The position numbers and the translations under genes were made by a program. From Patiria pectinifera (Eukaryota; Echinodermata; Asteroidea; Valvatida; Asterinidae), in NCBI GenBank assembly GCA_029964075.1, contig CM057142.1, forward strand, positions 25,422,392 to 25,486,391: 64,000 nucleotides of DNA, written 5' to 3'. A model generated the notes under the pieces. The model had not been told where the DNA came from and did no database searches. It worked only from the letters and a program-made list of their open reading frames with translations. Of this stretch, positions 12,466-26,200 are shown piece after piece; within the stretch, counting starts at the first letter, position 1; each line of letters begins with the position of its first letter.

Positions 12466-13340
12466 ACCTCAGCCCATGCATCCTTGCCTTCAGCCTGTAC
12501 ATCCACGCCTTCAGCCCATGAATCCTTGCCCTCAACCCATAAATCGTTGCCCTCAGCCCATAACTCCTTGCCCTCATCCCATACATCCTTGCCCCCAGTC
12601 CATGCATCCTTCCCTCAGCCAAAATGTACATCCTTGCCCTCAGCCCATGCATCCTTACCCTCAGCCCATACGTCCTTGCCCTCAGTCCATACATCCTTCC
12701 CTCAGCCCATGCATCCTTGCCCTCAGCCCATGCATCCTTACCCTCAACCCATACGTCCTTGCCCTCAGTCCATACATCCTTCCCTCAGCCCATGCATCCT
12801 TGCCTCAGCACATGCATCTTTGCCCTCAACCCATGCATCCTTACCCTCAGCCCATTATGTCCTTGCCCTCAGTCCATACATCCTTCCCTCAGCCCATGCA
12901 TCCTTCCCTCAGCACATGCATCTTTGCCCTCAACCCATGCATCTTTGCCCTCAGCCCGTACGTCCTTGCCCTCAGCCCGTACGTCCTTGCCCTCAGTCCA
13001 TACATCCTTCCCTCAGCCCATGCATCCTTGCCCTCAACCCATGCATCCTTCCCTCAGCCCGTACGTCCTTGCCCTCAGTCCATGCATCCTTCCGTCCGCC
13101 CATACATCCATGCCCTCAGCCCATACACCCACGCGCTCAGCCCATACACCCATGCCCTCAGCCCATACACCCACGCACTCAGCCCATACACCCACGCACT
13201 CAGCCCATACACCCACGCCCTCAGCCATACATCCATGCCCTCAGCCCATACACCCACGCCCTCAGCCCATACACCCACGCCCTCAGCCGATACACCCACG
13301 TCCTCAGCCTATGCGTCCATGCCCTCAGTCCATCAGGGAA
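12466..13340. repeat. 21-bp minisatellite, block 2 (about 41 copies)
   Basis: Same unit as 11283-11766. From about 13090 the unit drifts to a CCCATACACCCACGCCCTC variant, and several longer patterns are repeated within the block (for example the stretch GCATCCTTACCCTCAGCCCA with its neighbours), so it has a higher-order structure. The three overlapping frames of about 300 codons are by-products of the repeat. Confidence 0.9.
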
Positions 13341-14895
13341 GTGATTTCTCCGGTTTTTCCCGTAAGTCCATTTTTTGGGGCCTCAAAAGTCAACCCAAGT
13401 AAATCATGTGAGTCAGTTGAGAAAATGGGGGGGGGGGGAGAATTAATTATTCTTATCAAGTTTTACGTTCCAAAATGTACTTACGTACACATGTACACTA
13501 CTTCGATCTTATGAATTGTCCCATTGAGAATTGGTTGAAGTATGGTAGATCGATGGAGACTGATTATTTACGCATGCGTAGTGGGATATGTGTTATGATC
13601 GCTCAAGTTCGAGGATGTGATTCTCAAAGTCGCGATGCTGAAAAGCAAGTGCTTTTTTGCGCCGTGCAGTTCCAGCGCAAAAATATGTACATGTATGTAC
13701 ATTATTTGCAAAATGTACCCTGAACTGTTACGCACACAGAGCTGTGTGGACCACACCATTTGCGGAAAAGGGGTGTTCTTTCTTAAGAACAATTCACCAG
13801 CAATTTAGCATTTCTACTGTTTCAAAATTACCAATAATACTTTTTATGAAGTCCGAAACATTTCCTTGTTCGAAAATTTACGTTCTTCAATATCACAATA
13901 TAAATTGTTTTGAAGAATTTATTCGAGAAACGATGTAAAACCCAAAAAGGTTGAATCACCCCTATCAATATCAATGGCTGATTTTTTTCGAAGAATTTCG
14001 CAATCAAAAAGTTGCATTTTTGACGTTACTAGATCCTTGCTGAAAATAACAATTTGATATGTTTGGTAGTAAAAAGAGACCTGTTTGTTCTTAGGACAAA
14101 ACCAATCAGCAATGATTGCCACAAAGCAGGGTTTTTACGCTCCAGGCTCCGACAATGCAAATGGGAAAATTTCATTGTATTTTGCAAGGAAGGGATCCGT
14201 TCATAAGCCCGGTGGTCTGCAGGCATGGGCTGGCCTGGTGCCGGTGGCCGGGATACGTAGCAATTTTCAATGTTTATTTCTCCATGTCATCATACATGTA
14301 AAATTATTTACGGTATATTTTTGTTACATAACAAAAATGAGATTCCTCCGGGCAAATCGTGTTGTAGCATTTGGAAATTGCAATCGCCAATGACCTGTTC
14401 TGTCAGAAACCTGTGTGCACTCCATATTAATTTGTCTTGCCGTGGAGAATTAGGCCTATGCCAATATTTTACTTAATAAAATCTGAACTATGAAATTGAA
14501 ACCGGACTGAATTAAAACCAAGAAAATTTCTGAAAAAATATACGGGCAAAAATTTTTTTGCAAATTGCATGCAGAAAGAAGGAAAAACCTGATTTAATTG
14601 TTGTAGTCATGACTCATGACATGTCTAAAACCAGTACTAGTGTTGAGCTGTGGATGTGCAATGTACATGATGTAGGCCCTGGCCTAATTACCACTAGTTA
14701 CAGAGCAAGGAAGTGGTTCAAACTCACACACACTTTTCCACTGGGGCATGGCCACACACTCCCCCAATTTTTATCTGGTCACAAACTAGTAGTCTATTAT
14801 AAGACTAGTAGTCTAGTCGTGAACGCTCGGCCAAACATTAAAAAAAAAAATCTTGTCTACTCTCATACTGGAGTTGTCAGACATCCACTGCTTGC
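13341..14895. other. No gene seen between minisatellite blocks
   Basis: Unique-looking non-coding sequence separating blocks 2 and 3 of the minisatellite. It may be an insertion or old flanking DNA. No termini or coding capacity recognised. Confidence 0.45.
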
Positions 14896-15063
14896 AACTG
14901 TCCTTCCCTCAGCCCATACATCCTTGCCCTAGCTCACCCTACACATCCTTGCCCTCAGCTCATATGTCCTAGCCCTCAGCTCATATGTCCTAGTCCTCAG
15001 CCCATACGTCCTTGCCCTCAGCCCATACATCCTTGCCCTCAGCCCATACATCCTTGCCCTTGA
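14896..15063. repeat. 21-bp minisatellite, block 3 (about 8 copies)
   Basis: Units such as CATCCTTGCCCTCAGCCCA recur here with CTCAGCTCATATGTCCTAGC variants. Decayed remnants continue to about 15180 and again near 15618-15670 (CCTTGCCCTTTGCCCATTC), so the original array was once longer. Confidence 0.82.
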
Positions 15064-15875
15064 CTCACAATGTTCTCAAACACCAACATTCTTCCCTCAA
15101 CAACATACATCCTAGCCACTTGCCCATTTTGTCTTGTGCTCTGCCCTAATTATGTACATGTACTTCCTCTCTGTCTGCCAATACATTCTTATGAATCCCT
15201 TCAAAATAAAATCTAGGAATTATTGTACAAGTTTAGTAGTGCATGACATTATGCATGTTGCATTTTGTCCAGAAATCATTCTGCCTTCTTTTTACACAAA
15301 ACAACTGTGTGTCAAGGTTAGAAGTCCTCAGTATGAATAAGTGTACAAGGAAATACGTGAAATATGGGCACGTCTATCACAATATGGAAAACAATGGTTT
15401 TGGTATTATAAGCCTACGACAAGGTCATCTCTAGGGCATAAATGGTCCACATTTTAATCAGTTACTGTACCTGTACATGTAGATGACTGGGAATGTAGGA
15501 TTTATGTACATGAAGGTACCGGTACATCTCATAGTTTCTACATGTAGTCATACTACCCTGTGCATGCAGTTCTCCACATAACCACAGTGCATCCTGTTCA
15601 TGATTGGAAGCTACCGCAATCCTTGCCCTTTACCTAGACAACCTTGCCCTTTGCCCATTCATCCTTGACCTTACTTGGTACATTTGCTTGGTACAGGCAC
15701 AGAGACATACAGGGAACGCAGGTACATGTTGTCTGTCCTCACCACATTTTGTGGAGAGACTGGGGAAGGAGATATCCTGTAGATTCCTTGCCCTTCAATC
15801 TAGGTCAAAGCTTGTAATACACTGTATACCTCACAAGGCCACAGCTCACTCACTACTGAAGTGATGACTGACCAG

Positions 15876-16147
15876 GCCAAAAACCAAAAAAAAAAATAGT
15901 TCTGCTTCACGTTACCCTACCTACCCTATTTTGACAGCCCCTACCCTAATTTTTTTTTTGGGGGGGGGGAATATGAGGAAAAACAAACTAAAATCATCAA
16001 TTACTACCTTTTACCCTTCACTACACACAGACTCCTCCACATGAACGTACACACACAAAAATTGCCATTTTTTTCCCCCGCCCTATCTACCGGTACTTAC
16101 CCTTTTTTCAAATGGCATGTAATCGGAAGCACAGGTATTTTTTGGCC
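15876..16147. mobile_element. GGCCAAAAA-ended miniature element, copy 1
   Basis: Starts GGCCAAAAACC and ends ATTTTTTGGCC. Just inside, TAGTTCTGCTTCACGTTACC on the left and GGCATGTAATCGGAAGCAC on the right are matched as inverted blocks in copy 2. Internal CTACCTACCCTATTTTGACAG and CCCTACCCTAA blocks are also shared. Inverted relative to 20150-20406. Confidence 0.62.
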
Positions 16148-19100
16148 CCATTTAGTACTTATGTAATACCTGTACAGTGCACAGTGCTCACTGTGTTGTG
16201 CATGCATACATGTACATGTGTATGTACCCGGTATGCAGTTGACTGTGTAGGTAAATGATTGTGAGTACCTATTGTTAACTAATTAAGGATATGGGCAATT
16301 TCACAGTAACTTTCATTACATTTTTAGGCACTTTGACATGCTCAAACTAGTCTCACCACTTAATGCATTGGTTTCAACAGTAAGACTTGACTGTCCCCCC
16401 CCCCACACTTTTTTTCGTCCCCAAATAAAAATTGTAGCCTACAAATGGTTCTATAGCTCAGAATAGCTGATTCAATGACTCTAAACTCCAAAATGATGTT
16501 TAAATGATGATCTTTTGTTTAAAAAAATGGTTAAAGTGGTCAGCGAAATTGAGGCCCTTGCTCATAAAAGCCATAACTTTGAAATCAGATCAAATATGAA
16601 CATTCCTGTCAGTAATTGTTGCAATTTGTGCAAAAATGTAAACAATTTCCAACCCTCCCCCCCCCTAACTCCAAGGGCACTTTTATTTGTTTCATGTTTA
16701 CAATTGTAATTTACTGTTAATGGGATTTTGCAATGAAGTGATGTATACATAACAATATATGGATTTTGGCCCTCCATTTCTTGATCACAGGTTCATTTTT
16801 TTTTTTCTTATTTCTTTTTTTTAAAACAAAATTTGTTGATGTACGGTACATGTACATGCAATTTTGTTTACAATATTAGTTGATTGTTTGCCATTTTAGG
16901 CTTTAAATTTGAAATACACAAATGTACGTGTAGCTCCAACATTGTCTGATGCAGTAGCATGTACGGTAGTTTTAACCAGCTGTCTGCCAATATGATGTAA
17001 CAATTTTGGCCTGGAGTAAACATTAGGTCATGGACGATAGCATTTATCTAATAGCTGGGGGGTAGTTGAGGCAAAATCAATCAAAATGAAAAGTACGGCA
17101 TGAAAATTCTGCGCCAGAAAAAAACAGCTTGGCTATATAGGCCCTATAAACCTTGATGAAAGAGAAACTGTGTAGTTTTTGACAGTACCTATGTCCAACA
17201 CATCATTGCCTTTTTCCAAGTTGAACTATAGTACCAGGAACAGCTCACCATGCACTAGTAGTACAAGTACACAACCACTGAAAATGTCATCAAACTTTGG
17301 TATTGTCGCTACCGGTACTTGCGTGTCTTTTTGGGAGGGGTATCTGTATAATCATTGTATATATAACGTGTACTGGTATTATCACAGACTTTAGATTGCG
17401 TGATACAGACTCTCTTTTATGTGCTTCTGTACATGTACGTTGCACCTCGTGTAAGTGCGCCTCGGTATTATGCGTTCCGGTGATTGGTGGAATGCCATTT
17501 GCAATAATTATCTCTTGTAAACAGATGAGCTTTTTGCTCATCAATTAGTGCCAGTTGACCTCTGTCAGAGTGCAGCAGTTTTTCCCTCTCTCTTTTTCTT
17601 GCCTAGACAGCGTATGTGGATGAGTTGAAACAATAGGCGTTGCGCACTTTCCACCACATGTTAAGTGCACTCGCCCTTGTGAAAAGTGCATGTACAGAGG
17701 CCAGATCGGACCTAACCACAAGCCACCGCATGTCAAAGTACTAGCCATCATGTCAAAGCACTCTCTCGGCCCGGTTCCGTCATGTTACGTGAACAAAGTC
17801 AGCCGGAATCCTGTATAATTATCACCGTCAACATTAGCATCATCACAGGGTGAGAGGTGAAAGAACTCTTGCTTTACAAAAGGCCTGATGAGTCGGTCTA
17901 AGTCCCATCCCCACCCACTCGCGAGAGCCGACACTAAATGAGATAATGCAGGATCTCCCCGCCCAGTCCTTAAATAATCACACCGTGAAGGGGGGGGGGG
18001 AGGGGGAGGGGGAGAGATAATCGAGCCACCTTCTGTCCGATGTATCACCTTGGCCGACATGGATCACACATAGCAACTACTCTGAATTCGCATCTAGAGA
18101 TGCGTCAGTTGACTGCTAAATATTTTCTTCTGTCATGTGTGTTTGTGTGTTGCTGTGTATCTAAGAGGGTGTCATTGAAGTACAATTACATGTATGACTG
18201 GTCGTTTCATGGTTTCTTCAGTCAACACGGAACTTGTTATCCTGCTAAAGATGAATCACTGTCCACAGGGGAAAGGACGGGAAAGGACTATCCCTAAAAG
18301 TGTGTTTGTAAACTTTGTAGCCATATACTATTGATTCAATTGTCAGAACTTCCTGAATACAGTTATTCTTGGCTTTGTGAGCATTAGCTAAGTGCTTAAT
18401 GCCCATCAGCTGTTGCGTAGTGCAAACGTTCTGCTTTTGTGATTGACAGCAGATGGGATTCAAGTTCAACAGGGAAATCTGTTTCACTTTCAGTGATTTT
18501 ACAAAACAAGTCCTTAATTTAATTTGCAATCCTCCCCCTCATCCCATCTCCTCCTCCACCCCAATCCCCTTCCTTTAAATCACACCTTCCATGTGCATTC
18601 TTGATGATAAGGTCACTTGCATGATTCTCTACTTTGAGAGAACATGAATGGTATTGAGGTTTGCAATGCAGTCCACTGGCAACCTTGTCCAGGGATGTCA
18701 CTTTTCCTTATGTTTTTATTGAGCTCCTTAAAATCACAGTTTTTGGCCTTGAATATTGTTACTAAAACGATTTCCAAAGGATTAGAAGGTTTCACAGAAC
18801 ATACATGTAATTAAAACGTTCCCTTGTCCCACTATCCAGCCTGGAGCCTTATAGCTCCATGCTTCCAACTGTTAGTGTTTTTCCTGTTAACGATGAGCCC
18901 ATATATTACATCATGTCTCATGGTTTGACCTTGACTGAATGTAATTTGAGTTTGTGACTCACTCACTTGTTCTCTTCATCTCGTCTTTATCCTCTACCTG
19001 TAAACATTGCACAGTTTTGACCAAAGCAAATTGAAGTAACGGGCAGGTCCGTTGCAGGTTCCAATATAGTGAAATCTAGCTCCTATATCTGGGTTATTAG

Positions 19101-20149
19101 TTCTAGATATTAGTTTTCTGGGTAATATTAGTTCTCTAGTCTTCTGTCTCTGGAAATAACAGCATGGAATGATTGCTGTTGGTCGTCGAGAAGACCTACG
19201 CATACTGCAGTTGCGATGGCATATTTCGTGGCAGAACGATGGAGGGGGGGTTCTAACATTCACCAAAAGAAAAACATAGAAAAGGCCCCCTATGTACGAA
19301 TGAGGTCCAACCTCCTACCCCCCCCCCCCTCCCCCTCCACTTTTCGCCGCTGGATTGTAAGGTGAAATGCGTTTACCTTTTTACAAATGAATCATTTGAT
19401 TAGAATCAAACCGGCTACGGTAGCTTTGTTGGGAATGGAGAGGTGATATCTGAAGAGGAGAGGCCTCTGTCAGAAATTAGTACAGACATTGTACCAATGA
19501 AAGGTGAAACCTTTATACAGACTCTAACAAGGTTGACTGATGTTACTGCCATCAATTTTCTGGTACCCGCTGAGCGTCATGTTCTGAAAGCTCCTACATG
19601 CCACACTTTAATGGCCTGCTCCTCCATCATATGGCCCCAAGGGAGGGGGGGGGACCTTTGCAAGTTGCTGGACAAATTGGGTTGACTAGCACTTTGGAAG
19701 GCTAGGCGTCATATACAAATAAGGATTAATGTTCAATGAAGTTGGCAGTGTGTTTTTATGGTGTTTATATTCCTCGCTTTGCCCTCATTCATTACAACTC
19801 TCACCCAGCATGTACTTTTGGGGGTTTATAGTTCCCTGTTGTCCGCCAAGCTATTTTGGTACATATCCGCCAAGCTATTTTGGTACATATCCGAGTAATC
19901 TCTATATTGAGTTTAATAATTTATTCAATTTTGTATGTACTCTCTTATTGCACACGTGGGCAATGCCAGCGTTATGTAATATCCATGACAGAGCTTTTAA
20001 GAGCTCAGCGAATAAACCTGAAAATGAAATTTTCAAATAGTATACATCCATCATCTAGAAGTGGCCAAGGAGATTCACTAGGAGTTTTGGATCACTTTTC
20101 TGAATCATTAATTAGATATCATGGCTAATTGGCTCTGTTACGGACATTA
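16148..20149. other. No gene seen
   Basis: Non-coding sequence with poly-C/G tracts and ACATGTAC runs. Two adjacent copies of CCGCCAAGCTATTTTGGTAC lie near 19840-19890. No exon of the PPP1R21-like gene was recognised. Confidence 0.45.
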
Positions 20150-20406
20150 GGCCCCAAAAAACTAGTTCTGCTTCCGATTACGTGGCATTCAAAAATAGGG
20201 TAGGTAGGTTGGGATTTTTAATTTTTTTTTCCAACTTTTTTTGTGCACTATCATATGGAGGCGTCTGCATGTAATCAAGGGTAAAAGGTAGAAATTGATG
20301 GTTTTGGTGTTTTTTTTTCTCATTTTTCCCATTACAAAATTAGGGTGGGGCTGTCAGAATAGGGTAGGTAGGGAAACGGGAAGCAGGAGTAATTTTTGTT
20401 TTTGCC
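20150..20406. mobile_element. GGCCAAAAA-type miniature element, copy 2 (inverted)
   Basis: Starts GGCCCCAAAAAACTAGTTCTG followed by CTTCCGATTACGTGGCA, then AATAGGGTAGGTAGG, and ends with AATAGGGTAGGTAGGG and GAAGCAGGAGTAATTTTTG. This is the reverse arrangement of copy 1 at 15876-16147. Confidence 0.6.
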
Positions 20407-23132
20407 TTACGCTGCCTTTCGTAACGCTGGAATTGCCCATGTACATTTCTAGACCCTCCCACCTTCCTTCAACATCCTGGATTTTCTCTATTTCGTTCAT
20501 GGTTGAAATTTAAAAATAATAAAACAGGAGTGATTTAAAAATTAAAAAAGGTCTCGTACATTTTGTAGCAGTCTAATGTCAATGGTACGTACATGTACAT
20601 TTAAAGGTTAGTGCAGGAGCTTGGTGGGAAAATGAGAACAAGGGCTCTGATTTGATTTAAGATTTTATTTGATTTAATTTTTCGTCCTCCCTAGGCCTTT
20701 TTTTTAAATTCCTAAATTCAATTGCTTTATGCAAAACCAAAAGTGGACTTTTAGATTTTGAGTCATGCCAGTCAGTGGTTGGTTACTGAGTTGAGAAAGT
20801 CACACTTCCGATTTCTACAAGAAACTGCAAAGCACTTTCCGGCATGCATGAATATTTCATGCCTTAAATTGAGGGATGGAGGTCATGGTGTGCCTCACAA
20901 TAGCTGCCAAAAGAGAAGGGGGAAAAAAGACATTCAAGCTTTCGACGTCTTATCAATATTTCATCCCATAAATGAAAACATGCCATGATGCCCTGGCGCG
21001 GAGTGTGTCAGAATATGCAAAATGAATGGAGCTTAACTGATAGGAGACCTCGGATTCCAATCAATGATTCATAAACGTCTCGCCAAGTTCCCTCTAGTGA
21101 TATGCCAACCAATAATTCAATGATTTGAAAAACAGCTTGAGCGCCATGCAAGGTAGAAAAAGCCAGCTGTCGGGTACTGCTTTCCTGATATCACACGCAT
21201 TTGTAATCCACTGACCAGAATCCTACAAAGTAGGGAGGACAGTCATGGATGATGCAGGTAGTTGGTGAGACTAGACACAAAGTAGATCGCATCACAGTGT
21301 CCATTTTACTTGTTTGAATGTGTTTTTTCCATTTTATTGCTAATGTTAGTTTGAATATATACTGCGCTGCTAATGAATGCACTTGTTTTTCTTTTTGAAA
21401 ATTTTGGTGCAAACTTTTGCATAAAGTTTGGGGCTTGAAAGAGTGGAACTGCTCTTTGTAGTTGATTTAAAAAGCTATATTTTCCCTTTCCTTTCCAACA
21501 GTCATATGACCCATCCTTCCCACATATTTGTGCCAAATTTTATGACCCTGCTAACCATGGAAATTTTGTGCTAACTCTGTAAGCACAGGATGCATGCCCA
21601 TAAGCCACAATTCTTTGCTCATCCATGAAAGATGCTTACTGTAAATGCAGAATTTCCCATGGCAGTTATCATATCACTTACGGTAAGGAGACCCATGAAA
21701 TTGGTCTGGGTAAACTGATCAGTTCAGCGTACTTTGAGGTCTGATTCTTCATTTTTATTCCAGCCTTATCTTCTCTCCACCTCTCCTCCCCTTCCACTCC
21801 AAACGGCATCCCCATAGAATCCATTCTGCTCTGCAAATGTGCCTCAAAGAGGTGACTAATGTGGGGAAATGAACAGTTGAGAGGCTTGGGCCAATCTTAT
21901 TATAAGGCTTCGTCACTAGACTGTAAAGAGGTTTTGGTGGGGGGGGGAGGGTTGGAGAGGAGGCCTGCACGCAAGCACGGTAGAATTCAATCAGACACCT
22001 ACCATGTACACACACTCACAGGCACGCGTGGGGCAGAAATGGTGCAGGCTTCGATCTCCAGAGTTGACAAAAAAATAAAATTGCTCCCCCAGGGGAGTCC
22101 AAAGGCCCGGGGCTACCGCTATTCACTGGCTCTCTATAGCAGGTGATCGGCGCTAATAATTTTGTCGGGAGCTGGCTGAATTGCACGTTTAGTAGGCAAT
22201 CTTGTTAGACTGACTGGCGACACAGTCAATTGGCTCAGACGTAGGCAATCCAGACGACACTAGCGGCACATCGCGTGACTGGCCACGTCAAAATGAACTG
22301 TTTTATATTTATGTGCATGTGTGTGTTTTTTTTTAATTCCTTATTTCTTTGAGTTGGGGGGGGGGGGAAGGTACCCAATTTGTTTTTTGCCTATATATGT
22401 GGTTAGCACCTCATATTGGGAGAGAGGGGTGAGGAATGGAGGGTGTTAACTAAGGCAGTAAATCTAAATCGCTCCTCTAGTGCCATCACATTGGCCATTC
22501 AGCTAAAAATAGAGGACAAACAGGACTGACGTGAAGTCATGCATGACACTTTTAATAAATGAAGTACATGTATAATTGGACAGAGTGGCGATGTAGTGCA
22601 AGTAATTACAAGCAGTGGGACCTTTTAGGTTCAAGGGCCTTTTTAGATTGAACAAAAATCAAACATCAATATTCTAGGATTGCTTATTGGCATTACTGTA
22701 TGGTTTCAGTAACTTTTCAACAATAGTGGAGCTCAAATACCCATAAGGTGTTTTTTCTCTGTACATATTGGTGGTTGCTTAACACCTATTTGTTTTGTTT
22801 ATGTCCTTTTGATGCAGAAAAAAAGACAATTCTGCAACAAGCTTACTCTTTATTTGCTCTTTTAAACCTTTATCTCGATCAATTACCTCATTGAAGCAGA
22901 CCATAACGAGACACTTATTTTTTGAAAAGGAAATTATGTTGATCTTGTTTTTGTGTGTTGACCATCCTGAATTCCCTTTCAAGTGAGCATGCATACTGAC
23001 TCTGGAAAGGAACTTTAGATGGTGTTTTGTTATTCGCAATGTCAATGGTAACATGTACAGTGTATGTACATGGAAATTAATGTGGTTATTTTTTGTCTCA
23101 TTATTTAAATCTTTCTCAATTTCTGGTCGCAG
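20407..23132. other. No gene seen; leads into the exon at 23133
   Basis: Non-coding sequence with a poly-G tract near 22358. The last 30 bases before 23133 are a pyrimidine-rich splice acceptor region. Confidence 0.5.
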
Positions 23133-23231
23133 TGTCGGGCCTTACAGAAGCGTCTGGCTCTTGCTGAAAAAGCCAAAGAGAAACACATGGAGGAACTGCA
23201 GACTGCCCACAAGAATGTTACACAACTCCAG
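23133..23231 (+). CDS. ppp1r21: PPP1R21-like exon (third from last)
   Basis: A 99-bp exon that starts with a TGT codon after a pyrimidine-rich stretch ending TCGCAG and ends in CTCCAG before the donor GTAGGT. It encodes 33 residues of predicted coiled coil (CRALQKRLALAEKAKEKHM and on), with charged and leucine positions in heptad spacing. Both splice phases are 0, matching the next exon. Confidence 0.82.
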
Positions 23232-26200
23232 GTAGGTCTTGTCCTGTCCGTGCAATTACAGTCGCTTTGGGCAGGAGTACTAGGATGACACCCTAAATAA
23301 GGCCCTTTCAAACTATCCAAAAATCTATGTGTTATTGAACCCTGGTCTCACACACAAGCAAAAATGAAAAAAGGGGGAGAGTGAAAAATCATGTACGAGC
23401 CATTTCATTTTAAAATGTGTGCATGTTTCAAGCCGCCTCTCTCACTATTGTCTTGCCTTCCTGTGTTGAAATCAACATGGGTCCACCATGAAACTAGGTC
23501 CTATCCAACACGGATGGGTAAGGCACACAGCGGTTTGAACATCGGTTGGCGGTAGATTTTGGATTTTTCTACCTGGATAGAGCCTTTAAACCCTGGTACC
23601 AACAAGGATTGTAATTTACCTGTGTGGAGTGCTGGACCCATGTAGAATGTTTGTTGGATTCTTGCTACTAGTGTGAAAGGGGTTCCAGAAAGGGTCTAAA
23701 TCTCCATGTTTAAGGCAACAATTGATTATTATATCTTGTCTATTATTAAGCTTGCCGTCATTTCCTCTTTTTTTATCACTTTGGTAAGAAAGTGTGTATG
23801 GACTCTTCCATATTAGTCTCGGATGAAGAACAGAGCACCGTAATTTAAGTTAAGAAAGTTTTTCCCCGTCTCAAAAGAGATAAGATATCACACGGTGTCA
23901 CTACGGACATCATGCCCAAATACACACTTCCAAATCCTATCCTTTTTTTTCTTTTTTCTTGGAATTTGCTTTTCTAGTGTGTTTCCACATACGTAACCAG
24001 TACATGAAGATGCATAAGACTTAGATGTATCACCACAGTTTTCTTTCAGCTAAAGTGCTTATGGCCATGATCATGTGAAAAGTACATAGCACCTATTAAA
24101 GTCACCTCATCAAAAATTGGGATGTGAAACAAGTTTCCTCCCCCCCCTTTCCAAACCTTCCTTCTAGCTTTGAGACATTCCATAGAGAATGTGAATGTTA
24201 CATGAAGCCTTCTCATTGATCAAGTTGGGTCATTACAAATGCCAGAATGAAACATTTGTTTTGTTGTTATTTCTTGGGCTTGCCATCAATTTCTTTGCAG
24301 GGCCTGTGCCCAATTGACCTATCGCCTTTTACGAGTTAGCCACGCCCCTTAGACAACCCTATGGAATTTTGAACTCTGGTATGGAGCTTGCCCAAAAAGT
24401 GGTGCGGCGATGCGGCTTTTTTTTTTTTTTACCTGATTTTTTTGCTTCAAATGTCGGCTGATGACTGCAAATGGTGCCCGACTAAACTTAGTGCAAATAT
24501 ATGGGAGTCCAGAGAGGCCACATAAAGCTTATTCTCGACCATAACCCAATCTAAAAACACGTTAAAATTGTGCAGCAGCAGGATTCCAGTCAAACCAGTG
24601 AGTTTGGCGGTTTTGAGACATCATCTTTCATTGGAAAAAAAACTTTTTCATTTTGCCGACGCGCATGGCTACGGCAACGCGCGCGCGCATACCAGAAACC
24701 GGAGACTTTTTTTTTTGGCCTTACGTTTTGTTTGTCTCAGATTTTGCGCTATCCGTGTCCATTTCTATATAATGTAATTGCAAAATATTTTGTAAGGTGC
24801 ATTGTCGCGATTCTACCTTGATAAGTTAATTGCACTGGACTGCTCAACAGAGATTACGCTAAATTAAAAGAAAAATACCAAAATATGGCCCTACTCTAAT
24901 TAATATATCAACAGCATTTGTGACGGGATACACTTTCTAAGTTTGACAACATTGCCCTCCAACAAAAAAAAGGTATCCGTAGTGTTTCAGTAGGCAGTCA
25001 AATCACTTTAAAGTCCCTGTGGCTCCAAACAAACTTTTGTTTTTCAGTAATTTACTTTGTGGAGAATTTGATGAGCCTACAAGTTTTGACTTCTGCTGAC
25101 CCCGTTAATTTTCTTTAAATAAAAAAAACCAAACTTCAAATTCATCCAGTTTTAAAAACAAGCCGTTGCCGTGAGAAACCATTCACAATGTGTTGTTGTG
25201 ATTATATTCATACCCAACTCCTCCAGTTCAATCGAACCAATTTTCTTTCAATTTCCCCAAAACCCACGGTGGCACTTCAGCCATTAAAGATAACAAACAG
25301 CGGTTCTTTTTGCCCCTGTCTCTCTATTAATGGATACAGTTGTGTCGTGGCACACTGGCAAGTCCCTTTGCCCCTAAGGACTCCTTTCACGCCGAGAACT
25401 TAAACTCGGAGCAGGGAGCAGTCGAAAGTTCGAACATATTAATTCACACCCCTGGGGTGAAATAATATAATATGCATTATATACAGGCCTAAAGATTCTG
25501 AAGAATGTAAAGTACATTGGGTCGGTCCATTTACCTTGGACTTCGGTGGGTAAAACACTAAAAGAGGTTTCCAAGAATTGTGTGCCTTTTACAAAGACTT
25601 AAAAGATGGGCTCCTTTGTTTATTATTGCTTCTGTGAATTTCACAGAATAAAAATGTAAAGAAATGTATTGCAATTTTTATATTTATTTTTCAAATTATG
25701 CCTAGAAAAAGATTGGGCCTCCCTTCACGGCAATGGAGGATCCCAAAGGGAATTTTTTTTTTTTTTTTAGGGACTATTTTGCATGGCTATTTTTCCTCCT
25801 CGTCGGGAGCTGAATGGTAATAAAGTGCAAGTTGACCCCACTTATATGAAGGAGACCCAAGCGGGACCAGAGATGCCTGCCCCTCAGCATCACTTAAACT
25901 ATCTCCTTACAAATCAACAGGGTTTCCCCTACCCAATAATCTGGTACAATGTATTCAACAAGGGCCCCTCAGCTATTAAGGAAACACCCCTTCCTCCCTC
26001 ATTCCCCTCCCTAGACAACTGGTCTACACCTCTCCATCCAGGTCAGTTTCCATTTGTGATAGTTGGGAATGGGGGGTGGGGGGGGGGGCTTCAGTGATAG
26101 AGTGCATTGAACCCAAAATTGCTTGCAATTTCCCCTTTACAAAATAGGTAATGCCTACTACGGTAGTACTGAACAAAAAGACGTTTGGAAAGTGCTGAAA

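Noticed and set aside
11290..13514. Proline/serine/histidine-rich open frames (up to 308 codons) as a repetitive secreted protein gene
   Set aside because: They follow directly from the 21-bp minisatellite, overlap each other in several frames and on both strands, and change frame at every indel. No start context, signal peptide or splice structure supports a protein.
19443..19685. 80-codon frame as a missing exon of the PPP1R21-like gene
   Set aside because: No coiled-coil heptads, no similarity that I recognise, and no good acceptor/donor pair around it.
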